Part shown: one piece after another, positions 8,745-16,058 of the stretch
Numbering within the stretch: position 1 is the first letter of the stretch
Layout: each line of letters starts with the position of its first letter
Assembly: GCF_002482975.1 (NCBI RefSeq)
Contig: NZ_DLHA01000058.1
Location: 128,137 to 192,136 of the forward strand
DNA: 64,000 bases
Reading direction: 5' to 3'
Source of the DNA: Flavobacterium sp. UBA7680
Lineage (GTDB): Bacteria > Bacteroidota > Bacteroidia > Flavobacteriales > Flavobacteriaceae
Position numbers and translations under genes: made by a program
The notes under the pieces: model-generated
Told to the model about the DNA's origin: nothing
The model's input: only the letters and a program-made list of their open reading frames with translations
Databases searched by the model: none

Positions 8745-9839
8745 ATGAAAGCAGGAATTGTAGGATTACCAAATGTTGGAAAATCAACATTATTTAATTG
8801 TTTATCTAATGCAAAAGCGCAGAGTGCGAACTTTCCGTTTTGTACAATCGAACCTAATATTGGTGTTGTAAACGTTCCGGATCCGAGAATCAACAAATTA
8901 GAAGAATTAGTAAAACCAGAGCGTGTACAAATGGCAACCGTTGATATCGTAGATATTGCAGGTTTGGTAAAAGGAGCAAGTAAAGGTGAAGGTCTTGGAA
9001 ATCAGTTTTTAGGAAACATTAGAGAATGTAATGCTATCATTCACGTTTTACGTTGTTTTGATAATGATAATATTGTTCACGTTGACGGAAACGTAAATCC
9101 AATTCGCGATAAAGAAACGATCGATATTGAATTGCAGTTAAAAGATTTAGAAACGGTTGAAAAACGTTTAGAGAAAGTAAATCGTGCTGCAAAAACAGGA
9201 AATAAAGAAGCGCAAACCGAAAAAGCACTTTTAGACAGAATTAGAGAAGCATTATTACAAGCTAAATCAGCTCGTACAATTACTCCTCAAGGTAATGATG
9301 AAGAAGTTTTAATGGAATCTTTTCAATTAATTACTGCAAAACCAGTTTTATATGTTTGTAATGTTGACGAAAATTCAGCTGTAAACGGAAACAAATATGT
9401 AGATCAGGTTCGTGAACTGGTAAAAGATGAAGATGCTGAAGTTATTATTCTTTCAGTAGGAGCAGAGGCTGATATCACAGAATTAGAAAGCTACGAAGAG
9501 CGTCAGGTTTTCCTTGAAGATATGGGATTAACAGAGCCAGGAGCATCAGTTTTAATTCGTGCAGCTTATAAACTATTAAAACAACAGACTTATTTCACAG
9601 CTGGTGTAAAAGAAGTTCGTGCATGGACAATCAATATTGGAGCAACTGCACCGCAAGCAGCTGGAGTTATCCACACCGACTTTGAAAAAGGTTTCATTCG
9701 TGCCGAAGTTATTTCATACGAAGATTACGTTCAATACGGTTCTGAAGCAAAAGCAAAAGAAGCTGGAAAATTTAAAGTTGAAGGAAAAGAATATGTGGTA
9801 AAAGATGGTGATGTAATGCATTTCCGTTTTAACGTTTAA
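8745..9839 (+). CDS. ychF: Redox-regulated ATPase/GTPase YchF (OLA1 family)
   Basis: 364 residues, the standard YchF length when starting at MKAGIVGLPNVGKSTLFNC; an in-frame GTG 15 codons earlier is not needed. Motifs: P-loop GLPNVGKST (6-14), G3 DIAGLVKGASKGEG, and NVDE in place of NKxD, the change that makes YchF prefer ATP over GTP. A helical domain follows, and a C-terminal TGS domain (about 280-364) contains RAWTINIGATAPQAAGVIH and FEKGFIRAEV. It binds ribosomes and influences stress responses in other bacteria. Monocistronic, with a terminator directly downstream. Confidence 0.97.
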   Translation: MKAGIVGLPNVGKSTLFNCLSNAKAQSANFPFCTIEPNIGVVNVPDPRINKLEELVKPERVQMATVDIVDIAGLVKGASKGEGLGNQFLGNIRECNAIIHVLRCFDNDNIVHVDGNVNPIRDKETIDIELQLKDLETVEKRLEKVNRAAKTGNKEAQTEKALLDRIREALLQAKSARTITPQGNDEEVLMESFQLITAKPVLYVCNVDENSAVNGNKYVDQVRELVKDEDAEVIILSVGAEADITELESYEERQVFLEDMGLTEPGASVLIRAAYKLLKQQTYFTAGVKEVRAWTINIGATAPQAAGVIHTDFEKGFIRAEVISYEDYVQYGSEAKAKEAGKFKVEGKEYVVKDGDVMHFRFNV

Positions 9840-9882
9840 TTTTTTTTCTAGAGAATAGAATAAAGATTATAGAGAATAGACT

Positions 9883-9913
9883 AAAACTGCTGGAGAAATT
9901 CAGCAGTTTTTTT
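9883..9913 (+). terminator. ychF terminator
   Basis: Perfect 10-bp stem AAAACTGCTG / CAGCAGTTTT with an 8-base loop, continuing into TTT. Just before it the decamer AGAGAATAGA occurs twice (from 9850 and 9871). Confidence 0.85.
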
Positions 9914-9936
9914 ATGCTCTAAACTTGATCTTTCTA

Positions 9937-10028
9937 TTGTCAGGCTGAGCGAAGTCGAAGCCCACGTAAGAAGCTCCATATAGTATTGCTAATCTTTGCG
10001 TGGGCTTCGACTTCGCTCAGCCTGACAA
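9937..10028. repeat. Long inverted repeat, 30-base arms (GTCAGGCTGAGCGAAGTCGAAG family)
   Basis: Arms at 9937-9966 and 9999-10028 are perfect reverse complements over 30 bases, separated by 32 bases. The core GTCAGGCTGAGCGAAGTCG recurs with a shorter pair of arms at 47332-47386, so this is a dispersed family. It is noticeably more GC-rich than its surroundings. No reading frame is present; the remaining gap to 10177 holds nothing I recognise. Confidence 0.85.
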
Positions 10029-10177
10029 AAATGAGAATAAAAAAAATCGTTTAAATCCGCACTTTCGCGAAAGCGAATCCGTAAAATCCGTGTACCATTT
10101 TCAGGAAACAAAATTTTTGGCTCAAAAATTGGTTACAGAAAAATTACCAATTACTAATTTAAAATAACCTAATCAAA

Positions 10178-10855
10178 ATGCTAAAAAAAACTTTCAAAAT
10201 TTTAAAATGGACACTTTTCGGAATCTTTAGTTTTCTTGTCCTTTATGTAGTATCCGTTTATCTGATTTCTAAAATCACCGTTAATTCAGATGTTGCTCAG
10301 GTCGAAGAGCAAAATGCCGTTCCTATTTACATTCTCTCAAATGGCGTTCATACAGATATTGTCGTTCCTATAAAAAATGAAATCAAAGACTGGCGTAACG
10401 AAATTCAGTTTAACCAAACCCAATCAAAAGATTCGTTAATGAATTATATCGCTTTTGGCTGGGGTGATAAAGGCTTTTATTTAGATACGCCGGAGTGGTC
10501 AGATTTAAAAGCAAGTACAGCTTGTAAAGCTGCATTCGGAATCAGTTCATCGGCAATGCATACTACATTTTTCAAACAATTACGAGAAGGCGAAGATTGC
10601 AAACGCATTTTGATTTCAAAAGAAAACTATCAAAGTCTGGTAAATTATATTTCAGATAGTTTCAGTAATCCAACTCATCCGGAATGGATTGAAGGCCACA
10701 GTTACGGAAAAAAAGATGCTTTTTATGAAGCAAAAGGAAGTTATAGTCTTTTTTATACCTGTAATACTTGGGCAAATAACGCTTTAAAAGCGGCAAACCA
10801 AAAAGCAAGTTTGTGGACTGTTTATGATAAAGGGATTTTTTGTCATTATAAATAA
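10178..10855 (+). CDS. DUF2459 (TIGR02117) family membrane-anchored protein
   Basis: 225 residues: one N-terminal membrane anchor (about 10-32) and a periplasmic domain. Conserved marks of this family are SNGVHTDIVVP (H58, D60), the FGWGDKGFYLDTPEW block at 93-107, and LFYTCNTWANNAL with C195. The Cys/His/Asp set suggests a papain-like (NlpC/P60-type) fold, but the activity has not been established for the family to my knowledge. It stands alone between two repeat-rich gaps. Similar proteins occur in proteobacteria as 'conserved hypothetical in urease clusters'; no urease genes are near here. Confidence 0.8.
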   Translation: MLKKTFKILKWTLFGIFSFLVLYVVSVYLISKITVNSDVAQVEEQNAVPIYILSNGVHTDIVVPIKNEIKDWRNEIQFNQTQSKDSLMNYIAFGWGDKGFYLDTPEWSDLKASTACKAAFGISSSAMHTTFFKQLREGEDCKRILISKENYQSLVNYISDSFSNPTHPEWIEGHSYGKKDAFYEAKGSYSLFYTCNTWANNALKAANQKASLWTVYDKGIFCHYK

Positions 10856-10861
10856 TATATA

Positions 10862-11036
10862 GTCCTTACGGGACAATTGCTGTACGTTAGTTTTTTTGGT
10901 TACCGATATTAAATCTCTACGAGATTATTCTGTTAGCAATAAATAGGCATTTATGCATAACAGGAAATTCCGTTAGGAATTAAATATCGGTAGCCAATTT
11001 TTTTTATACATGCGTAAAATATTCCGTTAGGAATAT
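10862..11036. repeat. Multi-hairpin intergenic element with TACCGATATT arms
   Basis: Outer arms TTGGTTACCGATATT (10896-10910) and AATATCGGTAGCCAA (10983-10997) pair with one mismatch. Four small hairpins lie in or next to them: GTCC/GGAC (10862-10874), AATCTC/GAGATT (10912-10926), AATTCC/GGAATT (10966-10981) and ATATTCC/GGAATAT (11019-11036); the last two share loop GTTA. Decayed GGTCGGTAG copies follow to about 11067. It fills the 300-base gap after the DUF2459 gene. Confidence 0.7.
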
Positions 11037-11124
11037 ATGGTTGGTAGAAAAATATATGGTCGGTAGATGGAAAAAATGTAAAATTCCATTAAAAATCAAG
11101 AATCCAAAATTTTTCATTATTGCG

Positions 11125-11132
11125 TAAATTTG
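11125..11132 (+). promoter_or_regulatory. -7 box before the yihY-like gene
   Basis: TAAATTTG matches TAnnTTTG 24 bases before the start codon. No clear TTTG at -33 is visible. Confidence 0.3.
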
Positions 11133-11155
11133 AGAGAATATCTAAAAATCAGTAA

Positions 11156-12115
11156 ATGAAAATCAAAAATATATTCTCCAAAACATGGTTTCTACTAAAA
11201 AATACCTTTTTAGAGTTTAACGATGATAATGCCATTAAGCTTAGTGCGGCACTTGCATACTATACCATATTTGCATTGCCGCCTTTATTGATTATTATCA
11301 TTACAATTTGTGGTTTCTTTTTTGGAGAGGAAGCCGTAACAGGAGAATTGTACGGACAAATTAATGGTTTGGTAGGTAACGGCGCAGCAAGTCAAATTCA
11401 GGAAGCTATTAAAAACGTACAATTATCTGGCGATAATGTTTTTGCAACCGTATTTGGAATCATAATGCTATTAATTGGAGCGTCAGGAGTTTTTGCCGAA
11501 ATACAAAGTTCTATTAATTTTATTTGGGGATTACGTGCGAAACCAGATAAAGGAATTAAGAAATTTATTCAAAACCGCTTAATGTCATTCTCAATGATTG
11601 CCTCAGTAGGTTTTTTAATGCTGGTCAGTCTTTTTATAAGTACAACTTTAGACTTACTTAGTTCACGTTTAAAAGTTTATTTTCCAGAGAGCACAGTTTA
11701 TTTATTTTATATAGTTAATATAGTTATTGTACTGGCAAGTATTACCACTCTTTTTGCTATTATTTTTAGAACATTGCCAGACGGAAAAATCAAGTGGAAA
11801 GATGCTTTTATAGGATCAGGAGTTACGGCTATACTTTTTATGATTGGTAAATTTGCCATCGGTTTTTATTTAGGAAGCTCAACAGTAGCCTCTGTTTATG
11901 GTGCTGCCGGATCTGTGATAATTATTTTAGTTTGGGTTTATTATTCGGCAATTATTCTGTATTTTGGAGCAGAATTTACCAAAGTATATGCAAAATCTTA
12001 CGGAGGTAAAATTTATCCAAATGAGTACTCGGTAGAAATAGCAAAAGAAATTTACGAAATCGACGAACCAAAAAAAGAACCAATAGAAGAAAAATTACAA
12101 AAAGAAAAACCATGA
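11156..12115 (+). CDS. YihY/virulence factor BrkB family membrane protein
   Basis: 319 residues with about six hydrophobic segments. The family core is visible: AIKLSAALAYYTIFALPPLL at about 26-45, then GVFAEIQSSINFIWGL and, near the end, YGAAGSVIIILVWVYYSAIILYFGAEFTKVYA written here as one family block of about 45 residues around 252-285. The C-terminal tail is charged and cytoplasmic (KKEPIEEKLQKEKP). Function of the family is unresolved; it was once mistaken for RNase BN. The stop overlaps the next start (ATGA), so it is probably translationally coupled with the FMN reductase. Confidence 0.9.
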   Translation: MKIKNIFSKTWFLLKNTFLEFNDDNAIKLSAALAYYTIFALPPLLIIIITICGFFFGEEAVTGELYGQINGLVGNGAASQIQEAIKNVQLSGDNVFATVFGIIMLLIGASGVFAEIQSSINFIWGLRAKPDKGIKKFIQNRLMSFSMIASVGFLMLVSLFISTTLDLLSSRLKVYFPESTVYLFYIVNIVIVLASITTLFAIIFRTLPDGKIKWKDAFIGSGVTAILFMIGKFAIGFYLGSSTVASVYGAAGSVIIILVWVYYSAIILYFGAEFTKVYAKSYGGKIYPNEYSVEIAKEIYEIDEPKKEPIEEKLQKEKP

Positions 12116-12636
12116 AAATTATCGCCTTTGGAGGAAGTAACAGTCAGCATTCGATCAATAAAAAATTAGCTACTTACGCAGCAGGTTTATTCGAAAATGC
12201 CGATGTCGAAGTTTTAGATTTAAACGATTACGCAATGCCATTATTTAGTGTTGATCTTGAAAAAGAAGTAGGGCAGCACGAACTTGCAAAAGCATTTCTA
12301 GCTAAACTTGCCAGCGCAGATATTTTAGTCGTTTCTCTTGCCGAGAATAACAATAATTATTCTTCAGCATTCAAAAATTTATTCGATTGGAGTTCCAGGA
12401 TTACGAAAGAAGTTTTTCAGCAAAAACCAATGTTATTACTAGCAACTTCGCCTGGATCAAGAGGAGGCGCTTCCGTTTTAGAAATTGCGCGAAATGCTTT
12501 GCCAAGATATGGAGCTGAAATTAAAGGAACTTTTTCATTACCAACATTTGGCGCGAATTTTGATTTACAAGAAAATAAAATTTCTAACGTTGAGTTAGAT
12601 AAAGAACTCAAAGATATTATCAAATTAAATTTTTAA
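12112..12636 (+). CDS. NAD(P)H-dependent FMN reductase family protein
   Basis: 174 residues with a flavodoxin-like fold. IIAFGGSNSQHSINKKLA at 3-20 is the FMN phosphate loop of the family, and LATSPGSRGGASVLE at about 110-124 is the second flavin-contact loop. The usual PEYN segment reads AENNNNYSS here. These enzymes pass electrons from NAD(P)H via FMN to quinones or other acceptors. The start overlaps the preceding gene by four bases, and the next gene starts on the base after its stop, so a single operon is likely. Confidence 0.88.
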   Translation: MKIIAFGGSNSQHSINKKLATYAAGLFENADVEVLDLNDYAMPLFSVDLEKEVGQHELAKAFLAKLASADILVVSLAENNNNYSSAFKNLFDWSSRITKEVFQQKPMLLLATSPGSRGGASVLEIARNALPRYGAEIKGTFSLPTFGANFDLQENKISNVELDKELKDIIKLNF

Positions 12637-13617
12637 ATGCCACAAAAAAAAATTGCTTTTATATTCCTTTTGTTGAATATGATTTTCACTTTTTCAACAT
12701 TTGCACAGAAATATAATGAAGTTGATAAAATCGTATTAAAATATCCTAAAAATTTTAATACGACAGAAAAATTAGCAGAACGAATTCAGGAAGATTTTAA
12801 ATCCGATGGTGATAAAGCACGAGCTATTTATAGCTGGATTGCTTTCAATATCAAGTACGATTACAATGCTTTTTTGAATCCGCCTAGAACGCATGGATTT
12901 AGTTATTCTACCGAAGCAGAAAAACAACGCAAAATCAAAGAACTGAATGATAGATTATGGCAAAAAGCCTTTAGTTCTAAGAAAGCTGTCTGTGAAGGAT
13001 TTACTGCTTTGTATCAGCATTTAGCCGAACTAACAGGATTAAAATCTGAAATAATCAGAGGAGATTCTAAAATTTCATTAAGAGATATCGGCCGAAAAAC
13101 GACCTCTTCAAATCACGCATGGAATATTGTTTTAATTGACAGAAAATGGCGTTTGATTGATGTGACTTGGGGACAGGGTTATTTTGATAATAGCAAAGGC
13201 AGAATGGTCAATGATTTTTCATCGGTTTACTTTGATACAGATCCTGATTATTTCTTCGCTAAACATTTTCCTGATTCAGGTTCTTATTTGGGAGATAAAT
13301 TAGATAAAGATGCTTTTCTTAACGGACCTTTAATTTACAACAAAACAATTGAAAACGATTTTAAAATTAAATCTCCAGATACAGGAATTATCGAAGCTAA
13401 ATATGGAGATAAAATTGATGTTGAAATTAAAAATGTAAAAAAGTCAGATCAGGTTCTTTATTTAAATAAAAGGAATCAGCCCGTTTTGATTAAAAACGCA
13501 AAAGAAAAAAGAGGCGGTTTAGAATTTCAAATTCCCTACGACAATAATATTGGCGAATACATTACAATTTTTGTAGATACAAATAGTATTTTGTCTTTTA
13601 AAGTTGTTCCAAAATAA
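12637..13617 (+). CDS. Secreted transglutaminase-like protein, copy 1
   Basis: 326 residues: signal peptide (cleavage about FTFSTFAQ), then a transglutaminase-like domain with KARAIYSWIAFNIKYD (60-75) and the complete catalytic triad: C119 in AVCEGFTALYQH, H160 in SNHAWNIV and D175 in RLIDVTWGQG. The C-terminal third is beta-rich. Members act as cysteine proteases, amidases or cross-linkers at the envelope; the substrate is unknown. It starts directly at the previous stop. It is paralogous to the next gene along nearly the whole length, so it arose by tandem duplication. Confidence 0.87.
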   Translation: MPQKKIAFIFLLLNMIFTFSTFAQKYNEVDKIVLKYPKNFNTTEKLAERIQEDFKSDGDKARAIYSWIAFNIKYDYNAFLNPPRTHGFSYSTEAEKQRKIKELNDRLWQKAFSSKKAVCEGFTALYQHLAELTGLKSEIIRGDSKISLRDIGRKTTSSNHAWNIVLIDRKWRLIDVTWGQGYFDNSKGRMVNDFSSVYFDTDPDYFFAKHFPDSGSYLGDKLDKDAFLNGPLIYNKTIENDFKIKSPDTGIIEAKYGDKIDVEIKNVKKSDQVLYLNKRNQPVLIKNAKEKRGGLEFQIPYDNNIGEYITIFVDTNSILSFKVVPK

Positions 13618-13657
13618 AGAAAAATCAACTAATTTATTTCAATCTACATCTTAAATA

Positions 13658-14632
13658 ATGGCAATTAAAAAAAGATTCTTTGTATTCTTCTTTTGGAGTA
13701 TCACTTTAATAAATTCAGCCTATTCTCAAAAATATAATGCTATTGACAGTATTGTATTAAAATATCCCAATTTTGGAAGCGTAGAAAAACTGGCAGAAAG
13801 AATCCAGAAAGATTTTGCCTCAGAACGTGATAAAGCTAGGGCAATTTACAGCTGGGTGACTTTAAATATAAATTATGATGCAAAAAAGTTTTTTAGTCCT
13901 TCAGATACAAAAACGTTTTCTTCTAAAGATGGATCTCAGATTGATAAACAAATGGAGTATTATCGCGATAATCAAATAAAGAAAACGTTTAGAAGTAAAA
14001 AAGGTGTATGTGAAGATTTTTCGAATTTATATGAACAAATCGGTGCATTGTGTGGATTGAAAGTAAAGGTAATCAGTGGAGATGCTAAAGTAGACTTAAA
14101 TGATATTGGTAGAAAAAGATTGTATTCTAATCATGCCTGGAATATGGTAGAAATTGATGGAAAATGGACTTTGGTTGATGTTACATGGGGAGAGGGTTAT
14201 CTTGATTATAAAACAAAAACTGCGGTTAAAGAGTTTACACCAATATATTTTGATATGGATCCGAAATATTTTTATGCGAAACATTTCCCAGAATCTGAAA
14301 ATAAAGATTTTAAAATAGATGAAAAATCGTATTTGAATGGAGCATTGATTTATGATGAAATGATAGAAAAAAAATGTGAGATTTTTTTGCCACAATCAGG
14401 TATTATTACTGCAAATGAAGGAGATAAGATATTGTTTAAAATTAAAAATTTGTCCGAATTTAATGACTTACACTGTTTTAATAATGATGATGAAAATCTT
14501 GAGATGTTAAATTTAAAAGAACAAGAGAATATATTAGAATTTGAGATTTTATGTAAAAAGAAAATGGGACAATTTATTACACTTTACCGATCTCAAAATG
14601 CTCTTGCTTCTTTTAAAATAATAATAAAGTAG
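13658..14632 (+). CDS. Secreted transglutaminase-like protein, copy 2
   Basis: 324 residues with a signal peptide (cleavage about NSAYSQ). It shares its layout with copy 1: KARAIYSWVTLNINYD, then C118 in GVCEDFSNLYEQ, H159 in SNHAWNMV and D174 in TLVDVTWGEG, so the triad is intact in both copies. The C-terminal region (LPQSGIITANEGDKILFKI) matches copy 1 in pattern but has diverged most. It lies 40 bases after copy 1 and is probably in the same transcript. Two active-looking copies suggest different substrates rather than decay. Confidence 0.87.
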   Translation: MAIKKRFFVFFFWSITLINSAYSQKYNAIDSIVLKYPNFGSVEKLAERIQKDFASERDKARAIYSWVTLNINYDAKKFFSPSDTKTFSSKDGSQIDKQMEYYRDNQIKKTFRSKKGVCEDFSNLYEQIGALCGLKVKVISGDAKVDLNDIGRKRLYSNHAWNMVEIDGKWTLVDVTWGEGYLDYKTKTAVKEFTPIYFDMDPKYFYAKHFPESENKDFKIDEKSYLNGALIYDEMIEKKCEIFLPQSGIITANEGDKILFKIKNLSEFNDLHCFNNDDENLEMLNLKEQENILEFEILCKKKMGQFITLYRSQNALASFKIIIK

Positions 14633-14672
14633 AGAAAGTTAAGTTAATCTTGATTTATATCATTTTCTTCTT

Positions 14673-14705
14673 TTCCTGAATTGCCGTATCTTAGCAATTC
14701 AGGAA
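14673..14705 (+). promoter_or_regulatory. Perfect 12-bp hairpin with a -7-like box in its loop, before pncB
   Basis: TTCCTGAATTGC (14673-14684) pairs perfectly with GCAATTCAGGAA (14694-14705). The 9-base loop plus flank reads TATCTTAG, one change from TAnnTTTG. No T run follows, so it is not an ordinary terminator; an operator or promoter is possible. Confidence 0.4.
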
Positions 14706-14720
14706 TTGAATTAATGCGAT

Positions 14721-15896
14721 ATGGAGACAACTTTTTTGAAATCGATCTTAGACAATGATTTCTATAAATTTACAATGCAGCATGCTGTAATAAGGCTTTT
14801 TCCAAAGGCAAAGGTTCGATACGGATTTATAAACCGTGGAAAACATAAATTTCCGGCTGGTTTTGCAGATTTACTTCGTCGTTCTGTAGATGCATTGGCA
14901 GATCTTCGTTTAACCAAAGAAGAAAAAAATTATCTGTCGCATTACTGCCCTTATCTTGATCCAACTTATTTAGATTTTCTGCAAGGATATAGTTTTGATC
15001 CATCAGAAGTGCAGATTAGTCAGGAAGGATCAGAAATTAAAGTTACAGTTGAAGGTTTTTGGTATCGGACTATTTTATGGGAAGTTCCATTAATGGCTCT
15101 GATTTCCGAACTTTTTTATAAATCAAATCATTTAATTCGCTTGAATGACGAAGCCATTAAAAACCTCACAAAAGATAAAATAGACAATTACAATAAACTA
15201 GGCGTTTCTATTTTAGAATTCGGTACAAGACGACGCCATTCTTATGATGTTCATAATTTGGTAAACGAAACTTTACGAACTTTTGGAGGGCAAAGTTTTA
15301 TAGGAACCAGCAATGTACATTTTGCAATGGTCAATAATAAACGCCCGTTAGGTACACATGCACACGAATGGTTTATGTTTCATGCTGCGCAATACGGCTT
15401 TAAAATGGCCAATTCCATAAGTCTAGAACATTGGACACAAGTTTACGGCGGTGATCTCGGAATTGCCTTAACAGACACTTACACTACAGAAATATTTTTC
15501 AATCAATTTGATAAAAAATATTCCAAACTTTTTGACGGCGTTCGACATGACAGCGGCGACCCAATTGAATTTGCTAAAAAAGTAATTGGACATTATACTA
15601 AAATGGGAATTGATCCAAAATCAAAAGCCATTGTTTTTTCAGATTCCTTAAATTTTGAAAAAGTAAAAACGATAGTTGACTTCTGTCAGGACAAAATCAA
15701 AATGTCATTCGGAATAGGAACAAATTTCACTAACGATGTTGGGCTTCCTGCCATGAATATGGTGATAAAATTAACCGATACAAAACCTGATAATACGCAT
15801 TGGCAGGGAGTAGTCAAACTTTCTGACGAAAAAAACAAAAATACGGGAACGCCCGAAATGATTGCGTTGGCAAAAGAAGTGCTCGGAATCAAATAG
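14721..15896 (+). CDS. pncB: Nicotinate phosphoribosyltransferase
   Basis: 391 residues. It joins nicotinate to PRPP (with ATP) to give nicotinate mononucleotide in the NAD salvage pathway. Family motifs: LDNDFYKFTMQHAV at 10-23, EFGTRRRHSYDVHN, GTHAHEWFMFHAA, and the phosphate-binding DGVRHDSGDP. Length and motif order match bacterial PncB. The monocistronic gene sits behind a perfect hairpin that could carry its control element. Confidence 0.96.
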   Translation: METTFLKSILDNDFYKFTMQHAVIRLFPKAKVRYGFINRGKHKFPAGFADLLRRSVDALADLRLTKEEKNYLSHYCPYLDPTYLDFLQGYSFDPSEVQISQEGSEIKVTVEGFWYRTILWEVPLMALISELFYKSNHLIRLNDEAIKNLTKDKIDNYNKLGVSILEFGTRRRHSYDVHNLVNETLRTFGGQSFIGTSNVHFAMVNNKRPLGTHAHEWFMFHAAQYGFKMANSISLEHWTQVYGGDLGIALTDTYTTEIFFNQFDKKYSKLFDGVRHDSGDPIEFAKKVIGHYTKMGIDPKSKAIVFSDSLNFEKVKTIVDFCQDKIKMSFGIGTNFTNDVGLPAMNMVIKLTDTKPDNTHWQGVVKLSDEKNKNTGTPEMIALAKEVLGIK

Positions 15897-16058
15897 TATT
15901 TTTTTGTTTCATAGCTGATTTTTTATATTTTTAACGGTCGTATTTTTTTAAAATCAATTTAAATAGATTTAAAAGCTGTTATTATTCGTAACAAAAAAGA
16001 AATACGCTTTCATTTTTTGCCGATAAATGGTACATTAGCCAAAAATCCAATTCACCTT

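Noticed and set aside
9937..10028. Insertion-sequence end
   Set aside because: No transposase frame, no target duplication and only about 90 bases in total; a dispersed hairpin repeat is the simpler reading.
16017..16058. TTG-initiated extension of ParE
   Set aside because: A normal ATG start occurs 14 codons later at the expected N-terminus; the extension is not needed.
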